DNA from: Streptomyces malaysiensis subsp. samsunensis
GTDB lineage: Bacteria; Actinomycetota; Actinomycetes; Streptomycetales; Streptomycetaceae
Direction: 5' to 3'
DNA length: 64,000 nt
Assembly (NCBI RefSeq): GCF_024519315.1
Contig: NZ_JANIIC010000001.1
Coordinates: 186,001 to 250,000, forward strand
A program made the position numbers and the translations under genes. Under the pieces are notes generated by a model. That model did not search any database. It was given only the letters and a program-made list of their open reading frames with translations, and was not told the origin of the DNA. This document shows positions 53,320 through 61,752 of this stretch, piece by piece. Each line of letters opens with the position of its first letter. Position 1 is the stretch's first letter.

Positions 53320-54690
53320 ATGGCCCACTTCTCCACCCCCGATGCGCCACGGTTCTCGGTCGAGGTCTACCAGAACGAGTACCTCCCCACCGGAGGCCGC
53401 GAAGTGAACGCGATCATCACCGTCACCTCGGCGGGCGGCGGGGCCACGGCAAGGCGGCCCATCCCCGCCCCCGGCGTCCACGACAGCGCGTCCGGCCAGG
53501 GCGGCGCCCCCGCCCGCGCGGCCGTGGTGATCATGGTGGACTGCTCCGGCTCCATGAACTATCCGCCGACGAAGATGCACCACGCGCAGGAGGCGACCGC
53601 CGCCGCGATCGACACGGTGCGCGACGGGGTGGCCTTCTCCGTGGTGGCGGGCACCCACAAGGCGGTCGAGGTCTTCCCGGGCAACGGACGGCTGGCCATC
53701 GCCGATCCGCTCACCCGCGCCCAGGCCAAGGAGGCGCTGCGGGACCTGCGTCCGGGCGGTGGCACCGCGATCGGCACCTGGCTGCTGCTGGCCGACGAGT
53801 TGTTCGGCTCCACCGACGCCACGATCCGGCACGGCATCGTGCTCACCGACGGCCGGAACGAACATGAGCAACCGCACCGGCTGCGGGCCGTACTCAACGC
53901 CTGCGGGGGCCGCTTCACCTGCGATGCCCGCGGGGTCGGCACGGACTGGGAGGTCGAGGAGGTCACCGCGATCGCCGCCGCCCTGCTCGGAACGGCCGAT
54001 ATCGTAGCCGATCCCGCCGGACTCGCCGCGGACTTCACGCGGATGATGGAGACGGCGATGGGCAAGGAGATCGCCGACGTCAGCCTCCGGCTGTGGACCC
54101 CCAAGGGCGCCGAAGTGGCGTATGTGAAACAGGTCGTACCCACGGTCGAGGATCTGACCGCCCGGCGCACCGAGGCCGGTCCGCGCACGGGCGACTACCC
54201 CACCGGGTCATGGGGCGATGAGTCCCGCGACTATCACTTGTGTGTCAAGGTTCCGGCGGCGGAGGTCGGCCAGGAGATGCTCGCGGCCAGGATCTCCCTG
54301 GTTCAACAGTCGCCCGATGGAGTCGGCAGCCCGCCGAGCCAGCTGGCACAGGGGCTGGTGCGAGCGGTGTGGACCGATGATCTGGCCGTCTCCACCGCGA
54401 TGAATCCGCAGGTGGCGCACTATACGGGCCAAGCCGAACTGGCACACGCCATCCAACAGGGCATGAATGCCCGCAAGTCCGGCGATGCCGAACAAGCGAC
54501 CGCGAAACTGGGGCGTGCCGTACAGCTGGCGACCGCGTCGGGGAACGAAGACACGGCGAAACTGCTTGCGAAGGTGGTGGACGTGCTCGATGCGGCGGCA
54601 GGTACTGTGCGACTGAAAGCGAAGGTCGCGGAGGCGGACGAGATGACACTCGAAACGCGCTCCACCAAGACAGTTCGCGTCAAGAAATAG
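53320..54690 (+). CDS. VWA-domain protein
   Basis: This 456-residue cytoplasmic protein has a von Willebrand A domain at about 60-250 with an intact MIDAS (VDCSGSMN, then Thr in GGGTAIGT, and Asp in VLTDGRN). A beta-rich middle (SLRLWTPKGAEVAYVKQV) and a helical C-terminus of repeat-like segments (QAELAHAIQQGMNARKSG) follow. Metal-dependent adhesion domains of this sort assemble multi-protein complexes. In this operon it may bridge phosphatase, kinase and FHA protein. No enzymatic activity is expected. Confidence 0.85.
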   Translation: MAHFSTPDAPRFSVEVYQNEYLPTGGREVNAIITVTSAGGGATARRPIPAPGVHDSASGQGGAPARAAVVIMVDCSGSMNYPPTKMHHAQEATAAAIDTVRDGVAFSVVAGTHKAVEVFPGNGRLAIADPLTRAQAKEALRDLRPGGGTAIGTWLLLADELFGSTDATIRHGIVLTDGRNEHEQPHRLRAVLNACGGRFTCDARGVGTDWEVEEVTAIAAALLGTADIVADPAGLAADFTRMMETAMGKEIADVSLRLWTPKGAEVAYVKQVVPTVEDLTARRTEAGPRTGDYPTGSWGDESRDYHLCVKVPAAEVGQEMLAARISLVQQSPDGVGSPPSQLAQGLVRAVWTDDLAVSTAMNPQVAHYTGQAELAHAIQQGMNARKSGDAEQATAKLGRAVQLATASGNEDTAKLLAKVVDVLDAAAGTVRLKAKVAEADEMTLETRSTKTVRVKK

Positions 54691-54759
54691 CACATAGACA
54701 GCACTCACGTAGCACTCCTTGGCAGAAACGCCAAGAACGCCACAAGAGGGGGATCCGAC

Positions 54760-55887
54760 ATGCCGACCTGTCCCAACGGCCACCAATCGGCGGCCGACGA
54801 CTGGTGCGAGGTGTGCGGCCACCGGATGTCGGGGACACCCATGCCCTCCGGTGCCGTCCCACCGCCATCGCCCATGCCAAACGGCCCTGGCGTGCCCGTG
54901 CCACCGGGTGGCTACGGCAGTCCGGGGCCCGGCGGTCCGCCACCGCCCGGCGGCGCGGGCGGCTACGGCTATCCGGCGCAGCAGCAGGAGCTGTGCCCGC
55001 AGTGCCGTACACCGCGTGAGGCCCAGGCTCCGTTCTGTGAGGAGTGCCGCTTCAACTTCCAGACGCACGTGCCCTCTCCGTACGGGCCGCCCCAGGGCGG
55101 TTACGCGCCGCCGCAGCAGCCCGGCCCCGGGGGGCCGCACGCACCGCACCCGACACAGGGCGGCGCCCATCAGACCACCGGCCCGGGGTTCGGCGGCGAC
55201 AGCGACTGGACGCTTCCGCCGCCGCAGCACGGCACGCCCCCCAACGGCGCGCCGCAGCAGGGCGCCCACGGCCAGGGCCCGCCCCAGGCCCCGCAGCAGT
55301 ACGGCTACGGCTACCCGCAGGCTCCGGCGCCCCCCGCCCAGCCGTACGGGAACGAGGGTTACGCCCCGCCGCAGCAGCAGGGGCCGGGGCACCAGCCGCA
55401 GCAGCACCATGGCGCCCCGCAGCAGCACGCGGCGCCCGGTGGCGCCCAGTTCGGGCAGGCCGGGGCCCCGCCTGCGGCGCCCGGAAACTGGATAGCGGTC
55501 GTCGCCCCGGACCGTGAGTACTTCATGGCGATGATGAACCGCAGCGGCCCGGAGGCCACCGGGCTGAACCTCCCGGCCTACTCCCCCGAGCAGCAGCTGC
55601 CGCTCAACGGCCACCAGATCACCATCGGCCGGCGCCGCCACAGCACCGGTGAGGCCCCCGACATCGACCTCGGGCGCCCGCCCGAGGACCCGGGCGTCTC
55701 ACATCAGCACGCGCTCCTCGTCCAGCAGCCCGACGGCGTCTGGGCGGTCGTCGACCAGGACTCGACGAACGGGACGACGATCAACGGGGGCGACGAGCCG
55801 ATCCAGCCGTTCGTGCCGGTCCCGCTCCGGGACGGCGACCGCGTCCACGTCGGCGCCTGGACGACCATCACGGTGCGCCGGGGCTGA
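54760..55887 (+). CDS. FHA-domain protein with zinc ribbons
   Basis: This 375-residue protein has an N-terminal CPNGHQSAADDWCEVCG ribbon and a second LCPQCRTPREAQAPFCEECRFNF near residue 85. A long Pro/Gln/Gly-rich disordered linker (105-245) follows. The C-terminal FHA domain (about 280-375) shows TIGRRR, the conserved SHQHALL, and DSTNGTTIN. It binds phosphothreonine and is the natural target or reader of the operon's kinase, as GarA/OdhI is for PknG. Unlike those proteins it lacks an evident N-terminal ETT phospho-site. Confidence 0.9.
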   Translation: MPTCPNGHQSAADDWCEVCGHRMSGTPMPSGAVPPPSPMPNGPGVPVPPGGYGSPGPGGPPPPGGAGGYGYPAQQQELCPQCRTPREAQAPFCEECRFNFQTHVPSPYGPPQGGYAPPQQPGPGGPHAPHPTQGGAHQTTGPGFGGDSDWTLPPPQHGTPPNGAPQQGAHGQGPPQAPQQYGYGYPQAPAPPAQPYGNEGYAPPQQQGPGHQPQQHHGAPQQHAAPGGAQFGQAGAPPAAPGNWIAVVAPDREYFMAMMNRSGPEATGLNLPAYSPEQQLPLNGHQITIGRRRHSTGEAPDIDLGRPPEDPGVSHQHALLVQQPDGVWAVVDQDSTNGTTINGGDEPIQPFVPVPLRDGDRVHVGAWTTITVRRG

Positions 55888-55928
55888 GGGCGGGACGGGC
55901 GGAGCGGAACCGGGGGAACCGGGGGGAG

Positions 55929-57230
55929 CTAGCGGTACGGGAAGGGCTGAAGTCGGCCGGGAGGGCCCAGCGGCCAGCCGTAGGCGCCCTCCGGGTCATC
56001 CAGCCAGGCCCATTGCCGATCGCCCCGCACCGTCACCCCGTAGCGCTCCCGCCCCGGCCTGCCCTCGTGCTCCCACAGCGCGAGGGCCTCGACCGGCTCC
56101 ATATGGCCCGCGGCCACGTTCAGCAGGAAGCGGAAGGAGTCGTCCAGCAGCGGCCGGGACGGCAGACCGTGCGTGGGCACCTGAGGCGGCGGACCGCTGC
56201 CGCGCAGCGGAACGAAGTACGCGGGGATGGCCAGAAAGCGCCCCTCGGCATGGCGGGCGCCGGCGACCCTCAGTGCGATCAGCCCGGTTGCGAGCGGCGT
56301 CAGGATCAGCGCGTCCGGGCGGCACTGGCCGAGCCATGCGGACGGGATGGACGCCACGGCGCAGGTGGCGATGATCCGGTCGTAGGGCGCGTGCAGCGGA
56401 CAGCCGCGCGCGCCGTCGCCCGTGACGACCGCGGGGCGGAACCCGGCCGCGGCCAGATGGTTACGGGCGGCCTCGGTGATCTCCGGGTCGAGGTCGAGCG
56501 TGGTGACGTGGGCATCGCCGAGCCGATGGGCCAGCAGCGCGGCGTTGTAGCCGGTGCCCGCGCCGATCTCCAGCACCCGGTCCCCGTCCCGCACCTGGAG
56601 CGCGTGCAGCATCCGCGCCATCAGCGACGGCTGGCTGCTGGAGGTGATCAGCTCACCGTCGCGCACCCGTGTGGCGAGCGGGGCGTCCGCGTAGGCGCCG
56701 GCCAGCCAGCGGGCCCGCCGCAGCGGGTGGGGGTCGTCGCGCCACAGCCGGGTGTAGCCGACCGTCCCACGCACCGCACCGGCCTCCCCGGCCTCTCCCG
56801 CCTCCCCGGCCCCTGCTGCCCCACCGCCCGGCGCACCGGCCGCCGTACTCGCAGCACCGGCCCGCGCACTCGCCGCCGCCGTGCCTGGCGCACCGGCCGC
56901 TGTGCCTGCCGCACCGGCCCCCGTACTCGCCGCTGCCTTGCCGGGCGCACCCGCTGCCGTGCCTGGTGCGGCGACCGCCGTGCCCGCCTCCCCCGGCGCG
57001 CCCGTTTCGTAGTAGTAGGGCACGAAGAGATGGCGTGGCACCTCCTCGAAGGCGGTTCGCCAGGCGGGGTCCGTGAGCCCGCCGCCCGCCACGATCTCCC
57101 GGACCAGCCCGGTCCGTAGCGCCGCGGCCTCCTGGGCATAGCCATCGGCCTCCCGGCGCGTACGCTCCTGCCGCGCCACACGCCCCGCGGCGTCCGGCGC
57201 ACTGCGTGTGCTCCCGCCCGTGCTGCCCAT
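55929..57230 (-). CDS. PIMT-like methyltransferase with repeat insertion
   Basis: ATG 57230 behind AGGAG gives 433 residues. The fold is that of protein-L-isoaspartate methyltransferases: FEEVPRHLFVPYYYETG near 61, SSSQPSLMARMLHAL, motif I VLEIGAGTGYNAALLAHRLG near 225, and YDRIIATCAVASIPSAWL. Between PYYYETG and VGYTRLWR an Ala/Gly/Thr tract of about 75 residues (77-152) made of 19-residue repeats is inserted. The C-terminal part is complete (RYGVTVRGDRQWAWLDDP). No precursor or ATP-grasp gene is adjacent, so this is probably a stand-alone enzyme. Confidence 0.85.
   Translation of the reverse strand: MGSTGGSTRSAPDAAGRVARQERTRREADGYAQEAAALRTGLVREIVAGGGLTDPAWRTAFEEVPRHLFVPYYYETGAPGEAGTAVAAPGTAAGAPGKAAASTGAGAAGTAAGAPGTAAASARAGAASTAAGAPGGGAAGAGEAGEAGEAGAVRGTVGYTRLWRDDPHPLRRARWLAGAYADAPLATRVRDGELITSSSQPSLMARMLHALQVRDGDRVLEIGAGTGYNAALLAHRLGDAHVTTLDLDPEITEAARNHLAAAGFRPAVVTGDGARGCPLHAPYDRIIATCAVASIPSAWLGQCRPDALILTPLATGLIALRVAGARHAEGRFLAIPAYFVPLRGSGPPPQVPTHGLPSRPLLDDSFRFLLNVAAGHMEPVEALALWEHEGRPGRERYGVTVRGDRQWAWLDDPEGAYGWPLGPPGRLQPFPYR
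56765..57005 (-). repeat. 57-bp in-frame tandem repeat in the PIMT-like gene
   Basis: About three units encode TAAGAPGxAAASxxAGAAx (19 residues), followed by a short GEA triplet repeat. The tract accounts for the whole insertion relative to family members. Confidence 0.8.
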
Positions 57231-57310
57231 GACTCCACTCTCCTGCGCCCGCCCCCGGGCCGCGACCCACACCCCCTTTTCCGGACGGGGGCGTCTGAGA
57301 GCATGGAGGC

Positions 57311-57715
57311 GTGAAAGAGATTCCGCGAGGCACACTTCAGGAGCAGACCTTCTACGAGCAGGTCGGCGGCGAGCAGACCTTCCGGCGTCTGGTCCACCGC
57401 TTCTACCAGGGGGTCGCGGAGGACCCGCTGCTCCGGCCGATGTACCCCGAGGAGGACCTGGGACCGGCCGAGGAGCGGCTCACACTCTTCCTGATGCAGT
57501 ACTGGGGCGGCCCCCGCACCTACAGCGACAACCGCGGCCACCCGCGGCTGCGTATGCGCCACGCACCCTTCACCGTGAACCGCGCCGCCCATGACGCCTG
57601 GCTGCGCCATATGCGCGACGCGGTCGACGAGCTGGAGCTGGCCCCGGAACTCGATCGTCAGCTGTGGCACTACCTCACCTACGCCGCCGCCTCCATGATC
57701 AACGCAGAGGGCTGA
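57311..57715 (+). CDS. glbO: Truncated hemoglobin, group II
   Basis: The 134-residue heme protein starts at GTG with GGAGG upstream. TFYEQVGGEQTFRRLVHRFYQGVAEDPLLRPMYP is the A-C helix start. QYWGGPRTYSDNRGHPRLRMRHAPF contains the proximal His (in MRHAPF) and the YSxxRGHPRLRxRH pattern of group II. A Trp (AWLRHM) sits at the G8 position. It probably handles oxygen or nitric oxide. Length is normal. Confidence 0.94.
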   Translation: MKEIPRGTLQEQTFYEQVGGEQTFRRLVHRFYQGVAEDPLLRPMYPEEDLGPAEERLTLFLMQYWGGPRTYSDNRGHPRLRMRHAPFTVNRAAHDAWLRHMRDAVDELELAPELDRQLWHYLTYAAASMINAEG

Positions 57716-58131
57716 CCCCGGCGGGGCCCGGGGGCCCGGGCGGGACCGGCAGGCTCGGGCGGGCCCCGGCAGGCTCGGGCGGGCCCCGGCAGGCTCGGGC
57801 GGGCCCCGGCAGGCTCGGGCGGACACCGACGTGTGCTCGGACGCGACCCCGCGGGCTCAGGGCCCCGGGCGGACTCGGGCGGGCGCCCGGCAGGTTCAGG
57901 CGGACACCGACAGGACTCGGCAGACACCCGGCAGGCTCAGGCAGACGCCCGGCGGGCTCAAGCAGACACCCGGCAGGCTCAAGCAGACACCGGCAGGACC
58001 CGGCAGACACCCGGCAGGCTCAGGCGGGACCCGACGGGACCCGGCGGGCTCAGGCGGGCCCCCGTCAGGCTCAGGCAGACACCGGCAGGACCCGGCAGGC
58101 GCCCGGCAGGATCTGGCAGGGCCCGGCGGGC
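57716..58131. repeat. 416-bp intergenic minisatellite
   Basis: The gap between convergent glbO and the next gene is filled with degenerate tandem repeats. Four clean 20-base units (ggcaggctcgggcgggcccc) run 57748-57827. Past 57840 the period loosens to 18-21 bases (ggcaggctcaggcagacacc type) and continues into the stop region at 58132. Open frames across it on both strands (PEPAG-type peptides) are products of the repeat and lack ribosome sites. Confidence 0.92.
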
Positions 58132-59001
58132 TCAGGCGGGGGTGACGGGCAGGCCGGACAGGCCCGACGTACGCACCGCGATCGAGCCGTACGGCGTGCG
58201 CAGCCGCAGCCAGCCACCCGCGGCGAGCAGCGCCAGCGGCTCGGCCATGGCGCCGGGCGCGCCGGTGGCCACACCCCCACCGGCGCCCTGGGCGGTGGCG
58301 GCCGGCGCCGCCGCCCGGACCGGGCGCAGGAAGCCCAGCGACTGGGCGGCATGGACGGCGCGCAGCGGAAGCCCGGTGTCGCCAAGCGTGCGGGTCCAGA
58401 TCTCACGGCCGATGCGGTCGCGCTCGGCGCGCGTACGGCGCTCCTCGGGGAGCGCCGTGTCGCGGGCCCGGAACTCGGCGACGGCGGCGGCCACCGCCCC
58501 CCGCACCTCGTCCACGCCCGGCAGCCCGCTCACCCGGCGCCAGCCGCCGCGCGGCGGCAGCACCCCGGCCCATGGAGGGCCGGTGACGGCCTGCGGCACG
58601 GTGACCACCAGGCCCCGGTCATGGCTCTGGGACGGCCCGTCGGCGGTCCGCCCGGCCCGCGCCGTGTCCAGCGCGTCCGCGAACTCACCGGCCGACACCG
58701 TGGTGTCCAGCGCACCCGGCCCGCCCGCCGCCCCGGCCGACGTACCCGATGTACCCGATGTACCCGACGCGGTCGAGGTGCCCGACGTGGCCTCCGTGCC
58801 GACGATCGCTTCGAGCCGCGCCGTACGGATCGCGAGGACCTCGAAGGACGGCGGCCGGCCGAAGACGGCGAGCACGCCGCCGCCCGCCTGGAGCCGCACC
58901 GCCGCCGCACGGTCGTAGTGGATCAGCCGGGCCAGGAAGGCGGCGAGATCGGCCGCCTCCCCGGCGTCGGCGAAGTGGAGCTCCTGGCTGGAGGCCGTCA
59001 T
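58132..59001 (-). CDS. Conserved actinobacterial hypothetical protein
   Basis: This 289-residue cytoplasmic protein has no recognised domain. It opens MTASSQELHFADAGEAADLAAFL and has a middle segment ASGTSGTSGTS (near 78) formed by short repeats. A C-terminal WLRLRTPYGSIAVR strand pair precedes the end. Its stop lies at the edge of the minisatellite. Its start overlaps the thioesterase stop by 4 bases in the order thioesterase then this gene, so they form one operon. Confidence 0.75.
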   Translation of the reverse strand: MTASSQELHFADAGEAADLAAFLARLIHYDRAAAVRLQAGGGVLAVFGRPPSFEVLAIRTARLEAIVGTEATSGTSTASGTSGTSGTSAGAAGGPGALDTTVSAGEFADALDTARAGRTADGPSQSHDRGLVVTVPQAVTGPPWAGVLPPRGGWRRVSGLPGVDEVRGAVAAAVAEFRARDTALPEERRTRAERDRIGREIWTRTLGDTGLPLRAVHAAQSLGFLRPVRAAAPAATAQGAGGGVATGAPGAMAEPLALLAAGGWLRLRTPYGSIAVRTSGLSGLPVTPA

Positions 59002-59558
59002 ACCGAGACGGCCCCTTCCGGCCGCTCGGCATCATCCGCGGACCCATCGGACCCATCGGACCCTTCGGACCCGCTGGACCCTTCGGACCCGCTGGATCCG
59101 GCGGACCCGGCGGGCTTCGTGGACGCCTTACGGGCACCCTTCTTCACCGGCTCCGGCTCCAGGTACTCGGTCAGGAACTTCTCCTCTTCCGGGGTCACCC
59201 GGCGCGGGCGGCCCTGGTCGAGGTCGTAGGGCACGATACGGGTGGCGGCACGCACATACAGGGCGTCCTCGTCCTTGATCTCATAGCGCAGCGTGAGATA
59301 CGCGGCCTTGATCTCCGTCACCCAGGTCTCGACCGTGACCGGCCGGTGCCGGTGGACGAGGGGCTTCAGATAGTCGATCTCATGCCGGGCCACGACCACG
59401 CCGCCGGTGAACGCGTCACTCCCGTTCCCCGGCGCCAGCCGCCACATGAAGTCGACCCGCGCCTCCTCCAGATAGCGGAGGAAGGTCACGTTGTTGACGT
59501 GGCCGAACGCGTCCATGTCGGACCAGCGCAGGGGACAGGGGTAGATATGGCGTGCCAT
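58998..59558 (-). CDS. Hotdog-fold acyl-CoA thioesterase (4HBT type)
   Basis: This 186-residue protein has PLRWSDMDAFGHVNNVTFLRYLEEAR at about 9-34, the signature of the 4-hydroxybenzoyl-CoA/YbgC-type thioesterases with the catalytic Asp. The conserved HEIDYLKPL and WVTEIKAAYLTLRYEI strands follow. The C-terminal 45 residues add a low-complexity Ser/Gly/Glu/Asp tail (SSGSEGSDGSDGS). It hydrolyses an acyl-CoA of unknown chain. It lies 4 bases after ettA on the same strand. Confidence 0.9.
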   Translation of the reverse strand: MARHIYPCPLRWSDMDAFGHVNNVTFLRYLEEARVDFMWRLAPGNGSDAFTGGVVVARHEIDYLKPLVHRHRPVTVETWVTEIKAAYLTLRYEIKDEDALYVRAATRIVPYDLDQGRPRRVTPEEEKFLTEYLEPEPVKKGARKASTKPAGSAGSSGSEGSSGSEGSDGSDGSADDAERPEGAVSV

Positions 59559-59562
59559 CCAC

Positions 59563-61227
59563 TCAGCCCCGGGTCAGCTTCTTGTAGGTGGCGCGGTGCG
59601 GACGGGCCGCGTCCGGGCCGAGCCGCTCGACCTTGTTCTTCTCGTACGCCTCGAAGTTGCCCTCGAACCAGAACCACTTGGAGTCGCCCTCGTACGCCAG
59701 GATGTGCGTGGCGACGCGGTCGAGGAACCAGCGGTCGTGGGAGACGACCACGGCGCAGCCGGGGAAGTCCAGCAGCGCGTTCTCCAGCGAGGAGAGGGTC
59801 TCCACGTCGAGGTCGTTGGTGGGCTCGTCGAGGAGCAGCAGATTGCCGCCCTGCTTGAGGGTGAGCGCGAGGTTGAGGCGGTTGCGCTCACCGCCGGAGA
59901 GCACCCCGGCCGGCTTCTGCTGGTCCGGGCCCTTGAAGCCGAACGCAGAGACATAGGCGCGGGACGGCATCTCGACCTGGCCGACGTTGATGTAGTCGAG
60001 CTCGTCGGAGACGACCGCCCACAGCGTCTTCTTGGGGTCGATGTTGGCGCGGCTCTGGTCGACGTAGGAGATCTTGACGGTCTCGCCGACCTTGATGGAG
60101 CCCGCGTCGGCGCTCTCCAGGCCCTGGATCATCTTGAACAGCGTGGTCTTACCGGCGCCGTTGGGGCCGATGACGCCGACGATGCCGTTGCGCGGGAGAG
60201 TGAAGGACAGGTCGTCGATCAGGACCTTCTCACCGAACGCCTTGGAGAGGTGCTCCACCTCGACCACGACACTGCCCAGGCGCGGGCCCGGCGGGATCTG
60301 GATCTCCTCGAAGTCCAGCTTCCGGGTCTTCTCGGCCTCGGCCGCCATCTCCTCGTAACGGGTCAGACGGGCCCTGGACTTGGCCTGGCGGCCCTTGGCG
60401 TTGGAGCGGACCCACTCCAGCTCTTCCTTGAGGCGCTTGGCGCGCTTGGCGTCCTTCTGGCCCTCGACCTTCAGCCGGGCCTGCTTCTTCTCGAGGTAGG
60501 TGGAGTAGTTGCCCTCGTAGCCGATGGCGCGGCCGCGGTCGAGCTCCAGGATCCACTCGGCCACGTTGTCCAGGAAGTACCGGTCGTGGGTGATGGCCAC
60601 GACGGTGCCGTCGTACTTGGCGAGGTGCTGCTCCAGCCAGTTGACGGACTCGGCGTCCAGGTGGTTGGTGGGCTCGTCCAGCAGCAGCAGGTCGGGGGCC
60701 TCCAGCAGCAGCTTGCAGAGCGCGACCCGGCGCTTCTCCCCACCGGAGAGGTTGACGACCGGCCAGTCACCGGGCGGGCAGCCGAGGGCGTCCATGGCCT
60801 GGTCGAGCTGGGCGTCCAGGTCCCACGCGTTGGCGTGGTCCAGCTCCTCCTGGAGCTTGCCCATCTCCTCCAGCAGCTGATCGCTGTAGTCGGTCGCCAT
60901 CTGTTCGGCGATCTCGTTGAAGCGGTCCAGCTTCCCCTTGGTCGTCGCCACACCGTCCTGGACGTTCTCCAGCACGGTCTTGGACTCGTCCAGCGGGGGC
61001 TCCTGGAGCAGGATGCCGACGCTGTAGCCGGGCGAGAGGAAAGCGTCACCATTGGACGGCTGCTCCAGGCCGGCCATGATCTTCAGCACCGTCGACTTAC
61101 CGGCGCCGTTGGGGCCCACGACACCGATTTTCGCGCCGGGCAGAAAGCTCAGCGTGACATCGTCGAGGATCACCTTGTCGCCGTGCGCCTTGCGCGTCTT
61201 GCGCATGGTGTAGATGAACTCAGCCAA
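59563..61227 (-). CDS. ettA: Energy-dependent translational throttle protein EttA (ABC-F)
   Basis: TTG 61227 gives 554 residues, matching the MAEFIYTMRK N-terminus of the family. Longer upstream frame is discarded. There are two ABC domains (Walker A GPNGAGKST near 38 and GPNGAGKTT near 350; signatures LSGGEKRR and LSGGERNR; Walker B LLLLDEPT twice). Between them are the linker with KRAKRLKEELEWVRSNAKGRQ and the arm loop. EttA binds the ribosomal E site and gates the first elongation steps by ATP/ADP ratio. It has no membrane part. Confidence 0.95.
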   Translation of the reverse strand: MAEFIYTMRKTRKAHGDKVILDDVTLSFLPGAKIGVVGPNGAGKSTVLKIMAGLEQPSNGDAFLSPGYSVGILLQEPPLDESKTVLENVQDGVATTKGKLDRFNEIAEQMATDYSDQLLEEMGKLQEELDHANAWDLDAQLDQAMDALGCPPGDWPVVNLSGGEKRRVALCKLLLEAPDLLLLDEPTNHLDAESVNWLEQHLAKYDGTVVAITHDRYFLDNVAEWILELDRGRAIGYEGNYSTYLEKKQARLKVEGQKDAKRAKRLKEELEWVRSNAKGRQAKSRARLTRYEEMAAEAEKTRKLDFEEIQIPPGPRLGSVVVEVEHLSKAFGEKVLIDDLSFTLPRNGIVGVIGPNGAGKTTLFKMIQGLESADAGSIKVGETVKISYVDQSRANIDPKKTLWAVVSDELDYINVGQVEMPSRAYVSAFGFKGPDQQKPAGVLSGGERNRLNLALTLKQGGNLLLLDEPTNDLDVETLSSLENALLDFPGCAVVVSHDRWFLDRVATHILAYEGDSKWFWFEGNFEAYEKNKVERLGPDAARPHRATYKKLTRG

Positions 61228-61514
61228 GAGAAACCGTCCGGCAATCTGGTAGGTATCGAGGTGCGGCTCCGTCGCGGCGTCCATATCCGTGGCAGCTCCA
61301 CCGCGTGAGAGCAGATACACCCCATCTTGCCGTACGGCCAGCCCGAGGCGGAAACCCGTTTGGTCCGGCGTGCGGCACGGGTCCGGCATCCGCGGCCCCC
61401 ACGACGCGGCCTACGGCCTTCGCGACGCGGCCTACGGCCCTCGCGGCACGGCATCCGCGCCCCTCAGAGCGCGAACCTCCACGACTCCGGTGAAGCGACA
61501 TCCCGGGCCCTCAC

Positions 61515-61640
61515 GACGCGAACATCCGAGGCCCAAGCGAGGCGAACGCGATCGCAGCGACGCGAACGTCCGAGGCCCGAGCGAGCCGAACGCGATCCCG
61601 GCGACGCGCATATCCGAGGCCCGAGCGAGCCGAAGGGCCG
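61515..61640. repeat. 44-bp tandem repeat, about 2.8 copies
   Basis: Units start at 61515, 61559 and 61603 (gacgcgaacgtccgaggccc followed by gagcgagccgaacgcgatc). The third unit is cut off at the hairpin. Units differ at a few positions. Confidence 0.9.
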
Positions 61641-61663
61641 GAGCCTCCGTGAGGCTCCGGCCC
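61635..61663 (-). terminator. 13-bp hairpin with 3-base loop
   Basis: gggccggagcctc (61635-61647) pairs exactly with 61651-61663 across CGT, about 90 bases past the TQXA gene stop. It adjoins the 44-bp repeats. Confidence 0.8.
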
Positions 61664-61752
61664 TCCATCGCCGCGCTTCCGACGATCACCACATCCGGTG
61701 ACCGTCGCTTCACTCAGCGATCACTGCCGCCCTGGCGTCGCCGCCGTGGCAT

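Larger units (their letters stand above)
61228..61752. other. Intergenic region with two tandem repeats and a hairpin
   Basis: This 525-base gap lies between the TQXA gene stop and the ettA start (both minus strand). It contains a 21-base repeat pair (cgacgcggcctacggcc, 61402 and 61423) and 44-base repeats at 61515-61640. The hairpin at 61635-61663 ends the TQXA gene. The ettA promoter should be near 61230-61330. No gene is seen. Confidence 0.6.

Noticed and set aside
57716..58131. CRISPR-like array
   Set aside because: Repeats are contiguous and degenerate without unique spacers, and no cas genes are near.
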